Shown one piece after another: positions 44,370 to 53,064 of a stretch of DNA of 64,000 nt. The stretch comes from Jeotgalibacillus marinus (lineage in GTDB: Bacteria; Bacillota; Bacilli; Bacillales; Jeotgalibacillaceae). The first letter of the stretch is position 1. Every line of letters begins with the position of its first letter. The position numbers and the translations under genes are program-made. The notes under the pieces were generated by a model. That model was not told the origin of the DNA. It saw only the letters and a program-made list of their open reading frames with translations, and did no database searches. The stretch is from NCBI RefSeq assembly GCF_040801915.1, contig NZ_JBFMIA010000008.1, positions 62,001 to 126,000 on the forward strand, read 5' to 3'.

Positions 44370-44385
44370 GAAGGATTTGAGGTAG

Positions 44386-45765
44386 ATGGTTCGAAAAAGA
44401 GTTCATTTGCTTCTATTCTCCCTACTTTTGTTCGGTATATTGTGGTGGTGGCAATCAGGCCTTCTAAGCGACTTTTCAGTAGAACAACGGTGGACATTGG
44501 GCTTGTTAGCATTTGCCATTTATTTGTGGACGGTAGCCCCATTGCCAATAGGTGCATCAAGTATTCTTTTATTAGCTTGCATTTTAGCTTTTCAGTTAGT
44601 CCAAAATCCAGATGAAGCATTCGTCGGATTTTCATCAACTGCGCTGTATTTTATCTTGATCTTGTCGCTCGTGAGTCAAGCTTTAGTGAGAGCTGGCGTA
44701 GACCAAGTATTCGTTAGAATTATTTTGAGGTTAAGTAAAGGTGGTGCGAAGAGCATTTTGCTCGGAATGCCACTTTTGATTATGGTCATGCCAATCTTTT
44801 TGCCATCTGCTGTGGCCCGGTTCAAGATTATGCTTCCGTTGATTGAGCGGATGAATACCCATTATGGTTTTGGGGCATATAGTTTTTTTCGGAAATATAG
44901 TATGTATGTGATTGGCATGATGAACCAGAAATCGACGATGGTGGTGTTCACTGGTGGTGGATTTACGATTTTAGCGGCACAGTTGTTGCAAGACTTTGCA
45001 CATGTAAATCTCAGTTGGTTGGACTGGTTTCTTCGAATAGCACCTCCATTGTGGTTGTCAATGATCCTAATTAGCGTGATCGTCTGGTTTTATTTTAAAA
45101 AAACAACGAGCGATGAGGTCATTTTAGGTCATGCTAGAGAAATTGAGTCTGAAGAAGTCTTGCCTGAGAAGTTTTGGGTAACGATGGTGCCGTTTGTAGT
45201 AATGATTCTATGTTGGATGGTTGTGAGTCAAGACTTCGTGCCGCTCATTTTGCCACCCATGCTGCTCGTGGCATATTATGCATGGCCGAAAATTGGATGG
45301 ATAACAAACGGACTAATCCGCACATATGATTGGGAGAACTTTTTATTACTTGGAGCGTCTTTTTCACTTGGGATAATCATTGAAGCCAATGGAACAGCAC
45401 AAGTGCTTGCGGAGCAGTTGCTTCAGTTGTTGCCAGTAGGTGCCGGGGATTTGACGAAGATTGTGTTCATCGGGATATTTGTATTTGTGCTACGGTTCAT
45501 GTTTGTCGTCCCATCGACAGCGATGATTGTGATATTTCCAATTGTCATCTCTTATGCAGAAATTTTGGGGTTGTCGGTGACAGCTCTTGCGCTTTTAGTA
45601 GTGATGATTATCGGAGGTGTCATGATATTGCCGATTCATTCACCGACGACATATTATGCCTATGAGACAGGTGTGTTTACGAAGAAAGAACAGTATACAA
45701 TTGGGGTAATCACGAGTGTGGTAATTGTCAGCGTGGCTGTATTGTGGGCATATTTCATATGGTGA
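44386..45765 (+). CDS. SLC13 (DASS)-like anion permease
   Basis: Integral membrane protein of 459 aa with about eleven or twelve hydrophobic segments, resembling the divalent anion:Na+ symporter (SLC13) family; TVAPLPIGASSILLLA near residues 49-64 and PSTAMIVIFPIVI near 385-397 are the typical repeated SNT-like regions. It might take up the same or a breakdown carboxylate as TctABC. It lies 16 nt after tctA with AGGAAGG-type ribosome binding sequence, so it is probably the last gene of that operon. The substrate is inference. Confidence 0.8.
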   Translation: MVRKRVHLLLFSLLLFGILWWWQSGLLSDFSVEQRWTLGLLAFAIYLWTVAPLPIGASSILLLACILAFQLVQNPDEAFVGFSSTALYFILILSLVSQALVRAGVDQVFVRIILRLSKGGAKSILLGMPLLIMVMPIFLPSAVARFKIMLPLIERMNTHYGFGAYSFFRKYSMYVIGMMNQKSTMVVFTGGGFTILAAQLLQDFAHVNLSWLDWFLRIAPPLWLSMILISVIVWFYFKKTTSDEVILGHAREIESEEVLPEKFWVTMVPFVVMILCWMVVSQDFVPLILPPMLLVAYYAWPKIGWITNGLIRTYDWENFLLLGASFSLGIIIEANGTAQVLAEQLLQLLPVGAGDLTKIVFIGIFVFVLRFMFVVPSTAMIVIFPIVISYAEILGLSVTALALLVVMIIGGVMILPIHSPTTYYAYETGVFTKKEQYTIGVITSVVIVSVAVLWAYFIW

Positions 45766-45782
45766 ATGGAGGAAAGTTGAAT

Positions 45783-45878
45783 GTGATTCAATACCACGAC
45801 TACGAAGCCCTAGACGAAACAATCGAAAAAACCACCGCGAAAAGTATTACAAAAGGTAAACGACTAGCACCGAGATGA
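45783..45878 (+). CDS. Tiny ORF at the end of the tct operon
   Basis: A 31-codon frame with GTG start, nine bases after GGAGGA, ending inside the operon terminator. The peptide is acidic then basic (IQYHDYEALDETIEK, then TKGKRLAPR). I recognise no family; it could be the tail of a lost gene. Confidence 0.3.
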   Translation: MIQYHDYEALDETIEKTTAKSITKGKRLAPR

Positions 45879-45900
45879 CTCATCTTAGTGCTAGTTTTTT
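45864..45900 (+). terminator. Terminator of the tct operon
   Basis: CTAGCAC/GTGCTAG outer arms with an inner AGATGA/ATCTT pairing and a T6 tail. The following 45901-46150 is AT-rich with no gene seen. Confidence 0.9.
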
Positions 45901-46156
45901 AGTAGATGTAACGATTTAGTAATAGCGGTGTTTAAAACCATAATAATTTTTGATGATCAAGTTGGTTTCTACTAGTACATTTTCACCATCCTACGTTACA
46001 ATTATTTGAGTGCATTGAAAGGTTTATAAAGTCATGTAATAATGAAATGACCAAACAATAATTTAAACATAAACAAATAGAAACTCCTATAAAGTCTGCT
46101 ATTACTTGAAATTAATTCTACTAAAAATCTACTCATAGTATTCGTGAAGAGTGACA

Positions 46157-46184
46157 TTGAGGGACCGTTGAAATATGATATAGT
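46157..46184 (+). promoter_or_regulatory. Possible promoter of the aminopeptidase gene
   Basis: TTGAGG, 16-nt spacer, TATAGT, about 30 nt before the start codon. Confidence 0.45.
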
Positions 46185-46215
46185 GAACAGATAATAGGTG
46201 CAAGGAGAGAGAAGT

Positions 46216-46956
46216 ATGATTGTAAAAACAGATCAAGAGCTTGAAGCGCTAAAAAAAATTGGCGCGATTGTTGCTGAAATTCGTGACGAAATGAGAGCTG
46301 CAACGAAACCAGGTATTACAACGAAAGAACTTGATGAGATTGCTGGGAAAAAATTTGCCGAGTACGGTGCCATCTCAGGTCCTAAAGGTGAATATAATTT
46401 TCCAGGCTATACATGCATTAGTGTGAATGATGAAGTCGCACACGGAATCCCCAGTGATCGAGTGATTAAAGATGGTGATCTGGTCAATATCGATGTTTCT
46501 GGTTCGCTAGATGGCTACTTTGCAGATACAGGGATTTCATTTTTAATTGGAGAAAACCCACAACTAATCAAGCTTTGTGAAACGGCTGAGAAAGCATTTT
46601 GGGAAGCAGTTAAAAAAGCAAAAGCAGGGTCGAAAAAGAATCAACTAGGAAAAGCTGTTTCACGTGTCGCACGTGAAAATGGTTATAAGGTCATCAGGAA
46701 TTTAACTGGACATGGTGTAGGCAAATCATTGCACGAAGCACCTGATCATGTGCTTAACTACTATGATGCGTGGGATAATGAGTTATTGCAAAACGGAACG
46801 GTTATAGCCTTCGAACCATTTATCTCATTGGGCGCGGATTTTGTCGAGGAGCAAGGTGACGGCTGGACCTACAAAACTCCAGATGGTAGCCTAGTTGCTC
46901 AAATTGAACATACGATCGTGATCACGAAAGGTGAGCCAATTATTTTGACTAAATAA
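46216..46956 (+). CDS. map: Type I methionine aminopeptidase
   Basis: Cytosolic metalloprotease removing N-terminal methionine, 246 aa, the pita-bread fold. Metal ligands are recognisable: Asp in NIDVSGSLDGYFADTG (two Asp), His in LTGHGVGKSLHEAP, Glu in AFEPF and Glu in IEHTIVITKG. The substrate-contacting HGIP is present. The ATG at 46216 follows AAGGAGAGA. It stands alone rather than in the ribosomal protein/secY operon, so this is probably a second paralogue (like B. subtilis YflG). Confidence 0.93.
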   Translation: MIVKTDQELEALKKIGAIVAEIRDEMRAATKPGITTKELDEIAGKKFAEYGAISGPKGEYNFPGYTCISVNDEVAHGIPSDRVIKDGDLVNIDVSGSLDGYFADTGISFLIGENPQLIKLCETAEKAFWEAVKKAKAGSKKNQLGKAVSRVARENGYKVIRNLTGHGVGKSLHEAPDHVLNYYDAWDNELLQNGTVIAFEPFISLGADFVEEQGDGWTYKTPDGSLVAQIEHTIVITKGEPIILTK

Positions 46957-47019
46957 GATAAGGACATGAAGATAATTAACCAAGACCTAAGTTTTTAAAA
47001 TCATAATAATAATAGGTGA

Positions 47020-47051
47020 AACGGGAAGAATTTTTACTTCCCGTTTTTTTT
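47020..47051 (+). terminator. Terminator after map
   Basis: ACGGGAAG and CTTCCCGT arms followed by T7. The rest of 46957-47344 is AT-rich; a 61-codon minus-strand frame there has no ribosome binding site and contains the hairpin, so I do not call it. Confidence 0.92.
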
Positions 47052-47344
47052 ACGTAGTCTCTATTAAATAAAGGGCCCGTTAGTGAAATAGTGTATCCAT
47101 CCCACTTGACCTTTTTTCTGTAATCTGTATTTTTATCATAATCCCCTAGTTCTTCCCGCATTGTATTCCTTTTTAAAAAATAGAAAAAAGGAATATTTAG
47201 CGATAGAAGAAATAATTACCTTTGTAATTTTTGCAATAATATATTAAATTGAGATTAACAGTAACAATACCTTTAAAAATAGCTTATAAATTAAAATGTT
47301 GATAACTTATTTCATGAACTTTTTGATGGGAAGAGGGATGATTC

Positions 47345-47503
47345 ATGAAAAAAAGTGTTGTTGAAGTAAAAGAGGTAAAATTGGAAAGAGAAACAGAAGC
47401 AGAAACATTTTTCTCTCTAGCAGAGTTAGTTATAAGTTCAGACAAAAAGTGTCTTGAAATCTTCCAAAAAATCAAGAAAAAAGCTACCGTTACATATTCG
47501 TAA
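47345..47503 (+). CDS. Small highly charged protein (52 aa)
   Basis: ATG behind GAAGAGGGA, 52 codons, rich in Lys and Glu, predicted helical and soluble; no family recognised. Its last codons overlap the terminator of the convergent XRE gene. Position next to the regulator suggests it belongs to the same small module, but that is inference. Confidence 0.45.
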   Translation: MKKSVVEVKEVKLERETEAETFFSLAELVISSDKKCLEIFQKIKKKATVTYS

Positions 47504-47512
47504 TCGGTAGCT
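47482..47512 (-). terminator. Terminator of the XRE repressor gene
   Basis: AGCTACCG/CGGTAGCT arms; on the minus strand the hairpin is followed by a T6 run. Confidence 0.8.
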
Positions 47513-47517
47513 CCTTA

Positions 47518-47868
47518 TCACGTTTTCAATTTATTGTTTGTTAGGTACTTAGCATAGTCGAGAATTTGTCTTTCTAAATCTCTGCGCTCTTTATCATCTG
47601 TAATTGATTGCAAGAGCGTATATAGACGAGATGTTTCTTTAAATTGAGAAACTGATAGGTGTCTTTCTGTAGAAACCCCTAATAAATAGTCTGTTGTAAC
47701 TCCAAAGAATGCACGAAGTTTTTCAATCATTTCAAGAGATGGTTCACGCTCACCTCGTTCGTACATACCTACAGCTCCTTGAGTTATACCTACTTTTTCA
47801 CCTAACTCTTCTTGTTTTAGTTTCTTCTCATTTCTTAATAATCGTAGTCTTTTTCCAAAAGTACTCAT
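47518..47868 (-). CDS. XRE-family transcriptional repressor, intact copy
   Basis: A 116-aa phage-repressor-like regulator. The HTH_3 domain covers residues 5-60 (KRLRLLRNEKKLKQEELGEKVGI, QGAVGMYERGEREP), followed by a short helical C-terminal region likely used for dimerisation. GTGACA-like upstream sequence contains a weak ribosome site. The gene is divergent from a mini-HTH frame at 47983 across a TTGACA-containing promoter region. The same arrangement, with the repressor truncated, is found at 54527-54904 on the far side of the germinant receptor genes. Confidence 0.88.
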   Translation of the reverse strand: MSTFGKRLRLLRNEKKLKQEELGEKVGITQGAVGMYERGEREPSLEMIEKLRAFFGVTTDYLLGVSTERHLSVSQFKETSRLYTLLQSITDDKERRDLERQILDYAKYLTNNKLKT

Positions 47869-47895
47869 TATTTGTCACCTCAAATTAAAAATCTG

Positions 47896-47925
47896 TTGAC
47901 ACTTTAATAAAATGTGCTATATTAT
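47896..47925 (+). promoter_or_regulatory. Promoter between the divergent XRE and mini-HTH genes, left copy
   Basis: TTGACA followed after 16 to 18 nt by TATATT/TATTAT. The right copy has TTGACA at 54638-54643 with TACCAT 17 nt later. Both probably belong to the rightward mini-HTH transcript and are likely targets of the XRE repressor. Confidence 0.55.
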
Positions 47926-47982
47926 TAGGGTGCTAATAATACATGTTGTGTTTTTTAGGAAGACCATATATAAAATATACAC

Positions 47983-48144
47983 ATGAAAACTAATTCATTA
48001 CGTGGTGTTAATAGTCGCGAGCAAGTCTCACAAAACATCAGCGAATTCAATTTAATCAGTAGCTTTACACAAGGAAGACGAATTCCCGGAATAAAAATAA
48101 AAGTACCTAACTTCTATAGTCGATCAATATTTTTAGATATTTAA
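47983..48144 (+). pseudogene. Mini-HTH paralogue, diverged left copy
   Basis: A 53-codon frame whose second half aligns with the intact 64-aa mini-HTH at 54710-54904 (shared LRGV.SR, QGRRI, KVPN.Y). A 2-nt deletion near the start means the original frame is lost, and an ATG in the new frame has no ribosome binding site. It may be dead, or shortened but expressed. The remaining gap to 48361 has no recognisable gene. Confidence 0.65.
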
Positions 48145-48361
48145 AGCACGAAGTGTACTATTTAGATGGCACGCCCACATAAATCAGTTTACCTAAAATA
48201 CTCTAAATTATCAAATTGGTTTTAAATACTATACAGGGATTTTTTATTATGATAGCGCTTTTAATGGGAAGTGTTTTGCTGATTATGGTACAACCTTTTT
48301 GAACAAACTCATCCCAATAACGTTAAATGCTGATACGCAGAGTCAATCAGTGCTTTTAGCA

Positions 48362-48400
48362 CTTGGGTTACCCACTCCAAAGCTCAAACTTTTTTTCCAC
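48362..48400 (-). pseudogene. Truncated start of the germination D-like gene
   Basis: Minus-strand translation VWKKSLSFGVGN matches the first 13 residues of the two-TM protein at 52744-53007 (MEKIKSFNFGVGN); similarity ends just after. It lies at the 3' side of the left gerAB copy exactly as the complete gene lies after the right one, so it marks the duplication endpoint. Confidence 0.75.
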
Positions 48401-48441
48401 ACTCTATCAGAACCCTTCAAAATCACCCATAAGCAGAAGTG

Positions 48442-49560
48442 TTAATATTTCAGAGGTGCATTCATCGATTTTTTCCTTTTCCACCAAAGGATTACAGCAA
48501 GTATGACAGGAAAGATGAAAGTGTACGGTATTTGGAGGATCCATACAAATTTCATACCTATAGCTAAATGACTTTGCTGACTTGGAGCTTCTATAATAGA
48601 AAAAAAAGCAGTAAGTAGTGCAAATGGGTAGACAAATGTTCGGTAACGACGATTAGTGATAGTTTCAAGCCCAATCAATGCAGCATAAAAAAATAAGCAA
48701 ATTTTCACAAAAGATCCAAACATAAGATGAAAAATATATAAAATATCAATCCTCGCAATAAATTCAAGAACCTCCACTTCACGGACGGTTGATACAAAAG
48801 GATATTGTGAACGGTTACGTAATTCAGAACCTAGTGTGAGGATCTCAAGTAGCACACCAAAGGATAAGAAGAGACCAATGGCGATAATGGTAACAATAGA
48901 AACCCTCCTCATAAAATTTTTTTGTATTACTTTTGGGAAGATAATTGTAAATGCAATCATTTCACCGTATGGAAACAATAATGATCTCTTGAAAATATCG
49001 TGAAAAATTGGCCCTATACCATCTGGGAGTATAGGAAAGAGGTTTTGTATGTCCATCTCTTTCGAAAAAATTAAACCGATTGCAACGCCAAGTACACTTA
49101 AAAAAAATATAGGGAAATATAGTTCAGTTAAGCGTGCCAATACGTCTAAACCAAGATACAATGTGTAAGCAACAGCAAGAATAAATGTAATAGAAATTAT
49201 GGCTAGTGGTGTTTTTTCAAGCATTGTAATTTCCATAAGAAAAACAAAATTCATTAAAATATATACACACATATAAAGAAAATAAATGGTATAAAAAAAA
49301 ATAACTAGATTTCCGAGCTTTTTTCCTAAACAAATTTGAATGATTTGAAAAAAGGTTTTGTTTTGTCCTGCTGAATTAATAATGAAGTGATGTAGGAAAA
49401 TTAGACCAATTGCGAATATCGGAGTAATTAAGGGCACTAGCCACTCCCCATGATTTAAACCTTTTCCTACACCTACTAAAAAAGTGGTACCGGTTCCAAA
49501 AACAAAGATTAAAACAAATAATTGCCATAGAGAAATACCTTCTTCTTGTATGCTTTTCAT
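48442..49560 (-). CDS. Spore germinant receptor B subunit (GerAB-like), orphan copy
   Basis: Ten-helix APC-superfamily permease-like protein of 372 aa (Spore_permease, GerAB family) of the spore inner membrane, where B subunits bind the germinant. It is very similar over its whole length to the copy at 53065-54183; differences cluster near residues 96-112, 155-185 and 325-350. It lies beyond a terminator that follows gerAC, so it is a separate unit, but it carries its own copy of the upstream region including CGTCGGAGGAATGTT before the ATG. It may supply an alternative B subunit to the same A and C partners. Confidence 0.92.
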   Translation of the reverse strand: MKSIQEEGISLWQLFVLIFVFGTGTTFLVGVGKGLNHGEWLVPLITPIFAIGLIFLHHFIINSAGQNKTFFQIIQICLGKKLGNLVIFFYTIYFLYMCVYILMNFVFLMEITMLEKTPLAIISITFILAVAYTLYLGLDVLARLTELYFPIFFLSVLGVAIGLIFSKEMDIQNLFPILPDGIGPIFHDIFKRSLLFPYGEMIAFTIIFPKVIQKNFMRRVSIVTIIAIGLFLSFGVLLEILTLGSELRNRSQYPFVSTVREVEVLEFIARIDILYIFHLMFGSFVKICLFFYAALIGLETITNRRYRTFVYPFALLTAFFSIIEAPSQQSHLAIGMKFVWILQIPYTFIFPVILAVILWWKRKKSMNAPLKY

Positions 49561-49730
49561 AACATTCCTCCGACGTATTTCTTAACAATCCTTTCATTAT
49601 TTTTCCCTGCTACCCCCAACCTATACAATAATATTTGTAAAAATTAGTATAAAAAATAATTCGATTCCTAACGATAAATATATGGGTACACTCATGATTG
49701 ACCAAAACTTACAAGTACCAAATTAAAATT

Positions 49731-49785
49731 AAAAACACCCCCGCCTCGTTAATGATTGAATAACGACTTTTGAGAGGTGTTTTTT
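49731..49785. terminator. Terminator after gerAC (both orientations)
   Basis: AAAAACACC pairs with GGTGTTTTT; an inner CGTTA/TAACG stem extends it, with T-runs on both strands. It isolates the orphan gerAB from the receptor operon. Confidence 0.88.
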
Positions 49786-49837
49786 CTTATGATGGAGTAT
49801 AGTATTACCCAGTTTTCATAATCGACTTAATGATTTT

Positions 49838-51058
49838 TTATTCATCTTCCTCGTCTAGATTCGTTATAAAGCTTTCTACTTGCTTGCCTTCACTGTGTAT
49901 ATACATTTTGACATCAACGTTTATCTCAGCATTCTTAAAATGCTCATCCCAATTATCTGCCAATTTTTTAAATTCCTTATAGTTTTGCCGTTCTACTACT
50001 TCCCCGAATCCAAAAATATCCAAACCATATTCTTTCTGAATGAAATTTATGGTGTTTTCGACACTATTTTTTACTAGTGTCTCTGATTTTCTTGTGATTT
50101 CATCCTGGACATCTTGGCTACTAAGATTCGCAGAGCATTGGGATTCTTGTATGATTCCTGATCCAGATATTGTAATATTTATAATAGGTTTATCATTCAC
50201 TATTTTGGTGTTTATATTCCTTTTTCCGCGTAGCACTTTTATAGAGGTATAATCTTCCTCCTTTAATTTGTTCTCCTCACAAGGAACTTCTAAATTAGTA
50301 CCGTTAAAAGTTGTTTGAGTCCACGAATAATTACGAGTGTTCTCTAAATTTAGATCCCCAACATACTTGTCATCTTTAAAAATAGATGCTCCCACTAATT
50401 CGACATTTTGATTCAGATCAATATTCTGCAAATTTGTAGTTGAATCGTCAATGTTTGATTTATTTTTCAACGTAATGGCCCCCATAAGAGGCTGACGACC
50501 TTTGCTTATTAAATTATCTATAAAATGTATGAGTTCAACATTTGTAATTCCAGACCAATTTTTATGAAACATGTCCATTTGTTTAGATAATTTTAAAGTA
50601 GCTAGGCCATGTGTAGGAGAAGTAACTGTTAAAATGTCTTTTGCACGTGAATCTTTTGCTATTAAAATAATTAAATTATTGCGAAATTCTGGATTCCTTT
50701 CAAATACATCCAAATATTCCTTTATTCCTCTTTTAGCTATGCTCTCACTAATAATCATTATCCTTGTGTGAGAAAAAATAGGTTGTCTTCCTTCGATGTT
50801 GTTTATCTTTGCCATCAAATTTGAAATCGAATTTCCTTGAAGGGAATACATCACTCCCGGTGCATTACTAGGGCTTTCTCCCTCCGCGAACTCTTTTTGA
50901 TTCATGGACTGTATGGATAACATAATTTCTCCATTTTCCGCTTCATCGAGCGCTATACCTGCTATTATTGCGATGTCATTTAATTCCTTCGCATCCCAAC
51001 AACCTGTTAAAAAAACAATAGCAGTAACAAAAACAAATAGTTGTTTAATTATATTCAT
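49838..51058 (-). CDS. Spore germinant receptor C subunit (lipoprotein)
   Basis: GerAC-family lipoprotein of 406 aa, outer face of the spore inner membrane. The lipobox FLTGCWD gives the lipidated Cys near residue 20, and the mature start CWDAKELNDIAIIAGIALDE is the family signature. The rest shows the three-domain Ger(x)C length. ATG at 51058 overlaps the gerAA stop (ATGA), so translation is coupled. Together with the A and B subunits it forms the receptor; it is last of the four-gene operon. Confidence 0.94.
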   Translation of the reverse strand: MNIIKQLFVFVTAIVFLTGCWDAKELNDIAIIAGIALDEAENGEIMLSIQSMNQKEFAEGESPSNAPGVMYSLQGNSISNLMAKINNIEGRQPIFSHTRIMIISESIAKRGIKEYLDVFERNPEFRNNLIILIAKDSRAKDILTVTSPTHGLATLKLSKQMDMFHKNWSGITNVELIHFIDNLISKGRQPLMGAITLKNKSNIDDSTTNLQNIDLNQNVELVGASIFKDDKYVGDLNLENTRNYSWTQTTFNGTNLEVPCEENKLKEEDYTSIKVLRGKRNINTKIVNDKPIINITISGSGIIQESQCSANLSSQDVQDEITRKSETLVKNSVENTINFIQKEYGLDIFGFGEVVERQNYKEFKKLADNWDEHFKNAEINVDVKMYIHSEGKQVESFITNLDEEDE

Positions 51059-52638
51059 GACCAATTATCGCCCTCTTTCATTGAAGAAGAACCGTCTTGA
51101 GATTTATTCCCGTTCGTTTTTTTTGTTTTCATATAGCTAGGACGAGTTACAGTCTTAAAATTAGGAAGTCTTAAAACAGCATCTTTATGGTCTTGTAATA
51201 TAAAAGGTGCAATAGGGGATGCATACGGGACCCCGAAAGATTTCAGGCTAACCATATGTATAGAAATGATAAACCATCCCCATAAAATTCCATATAGACC
51301 TAAAAAACCGGCCATGATAATCAAGAAAAAGCGAAGTAGTTTTAAAGAAGCTGAAAAAGTATAATCTGTTGATATAAAGCTGCTAATAGCAGACAATGCA
51401 ACGATAATAAGAACAAAGCTTGAAACTACACCCGCTTCAACCGCCGCTTGTCCAATCACTAACGTTCCCACGATAGAGATTGTTGGACCAATAGCCCGAG
51501 GCATCCGTGTCCCTGCTTCACGAAGAATTTCATAAGTTAGCTCCATCATTAGGATTTCAATTACAGCTGGAAAAGGAACTCCATCACTTTGGACCTGAAA
51601 ACTTACTAATAGAAGCGTTGGGATTAATTCATAGTGAAAAGTTGTGAATGCAATGTAAAGGGCAGATAATGTCAACGACATGAAAAATGCGACATAGCTG
51701 ATTATACGAATAAATGATGCGAAAAAATATTTATTCGTATAATCTTCAGTCGTATGATAAAAATCAACAAAAACAGTAGGTGCTGATAATACGAAGGGGG
51801 AACCATCCACGACAATCGCAACTTTCCCTTCTATCAAATGGCTCGCCACTGTATCGGGACGTTCTGAACTAAACATAAGGGGAAATGGCGAATATGGATG
51901 ATCAGTAATTAATTCTTCGACAACGCCGGAATCAAAAACACCTTTTACTTTCATACCATTCAATCGTTTCCGAACATCATTCAAGATGTCCTCATTTGTT
52001 ATATTTTCCAAATAACAAATAGCTACAGATGTTAATGTATCGTCACCAACTGTCATACTTTCAAAGCGCAGATATTGACTTTTAACTCTTCTTCTAATTA
52101 GGCTTAGATTTGTATGGATTGATTCAACGAAACCATCTTTAGGTCCACGAATAACCGTTTGAGATGTAGGTTCTGTTATTGATCGTTCTTCTACGTCTGC
52201 TACTTGGATACTTAAAACTTTTGTAAAAGATTCAATAAATATTACTATGTGACCAGACAAAAGATTCTTTATAATATCACGATATGTATCAGTAACGGCT
52301 ACAGGTAAACCTGAAAAAACAACCTCTTCTAATTTCTCAATTCCATCATTAAGATTAATTTCGTTGCTGTGTTGAATAGGCTTATAAACAACATCGGTTA
52401 AAAGATTTATGTTTATTGTTGTATTAAAATAACAGATCATACCTTTTCGTTTCCCCAGTTGAACGTCATCAATAACAAAGTCTATTGTTTCCCCGAAAAG
52501 ACTTTTGAGTACTTTCTTATTTGATTCTATATCCTTAAATATTGATTTAACATTTTCTGTGATATCATCCAATTCGGTCGACAAACTTTTTGTTTCTGAA
52601 TTTTTCTCTCTTGTAAATAACATCTTTGTCCATTTCAT
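51055..52638 (-). CDS. Spore germinant receptor A subunit
   Basis: GerAA/SpoVAF-family protein of 527 aa: a soluble N-terminal region (1-265) with the VIRGPKDGFVES block near 165, four or five membrane helices between about 285 and 445, and a Pro-rich, charged tail. The membrane part contains PFPAVIEILMMELTYEILREAG and RMPRAIGPTISIVGTLVIGQA-like family motifs. A-subunit oligomers are proposed to act as the ion channel that opens upon germinant binding. ATG 52638 has GGAGAG seven bases upstream. Confidence 0.95.
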   Translation of the reverse strand: MKWTKMLFTREKNSETKSLSTELDDITENVKSIFKDIESNKKVLKSLFGETIDFVIDDVQLGKRKGMICYFNTTININLLTDVVYKPIQHSNEINLNDGIEKLEEVVFSGLPVAVTDTYRDIIKNLLSGHIVIFIESFTKVLSIQVADVEERSITEPTSQTVIRGPKDGFVESIHTNLSLIRRRVKSQYLRFESMTVGDDTLTSVAICYLENITNEDILNDVRKRLNGMKVKGVFDSGVVEELITDHPYSPFPLMFSSERPDTVASHLIEGKVAIVVDGSPFVLSAPTVFVDFYHTTEDYTNKYFFASFIRIISYVAFFMSLTLSALYIAFTTFHYELIPTLLLVSFQVQSDGVPFPAVIEILMMELTYEILREAGTRMPRAIGPTISIVGTLVIGQAAVEAGVVSSFVLIIVALSAISSFISTDYTFSASLKLLRFFLIIMAGFLGLYGILWGWFIISIHMVSLKSFGVPYASPIAPFILQDHKDAVLRLPNFKTVTRPSYMKTKKTNGNKSQDGSSSMKEGDNWS

Positions 52639-52743
52639 GATGAATCTCTCCATATAGTTTAGGATTTTTTGGTCGTAGGAAAGCTTAAAACAAAGAATAT
52701 TTTTTCTGAAGAAAAAATTCTTAATCGTTAGTTCTAGAGGAAA

Positions 52744-53007
52744 TTAATTTTCCTCATTCTTTTTCCTCCGTACATCCGAATAAATGGATGTAAGCAAGCC
52801 TAAACATAAAAAAATAATGCCAAAAATTTTTGAATTTACTGCTATTTGTAAATGAAGAATTTGAGAGAAGTATTCCAAATATGTGATGTTAGGATCTACG
52901 TAGGACAATATCATTGGATAAACAAACGTAAATATCATCAAAACCAGAATGAAGCTAACTGTAACCATATTACCCACTCCAAAGTTGAATGACTTTATTT
53001 TTTCCAT
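52744..53007 (-). CDS. Two-TM D-like germinant receptor protein
   Basis: An 87-aa protein with two membrane segments (about 14-34 and 57-77) and a basic end (RRKKNEEN). Small two-helix proteins in receptor operons are known as D subunits that tune germinant responses; the size and position fit. No strong ribosome binding site is seen before the ATG. Its first 13 codons reappear as a remnant at 48362-48400. Confidence 0.72.
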   Translation of the reverse strand: MEKIKSFNFGVGNMVTVSFILVLMIFTFVYPMILSYVDPNITYLEYFSQILHLQIAVNSKIFGIIFLCLGLLTSIYSDVRRKKNEEN

Positions 53008-53064
53008 ACGATCATATTATATGCGCACTGTATCAGATTTCTTCAAAATCACCATGGAGAAGTG

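Noticed and set aside
46976..47161. 61-codon minus-strand frame after map
   Set aside because: It contains the map terminator hairpin, lacks a ribosome binding site and has low-complexity sequence (YYYYDF).
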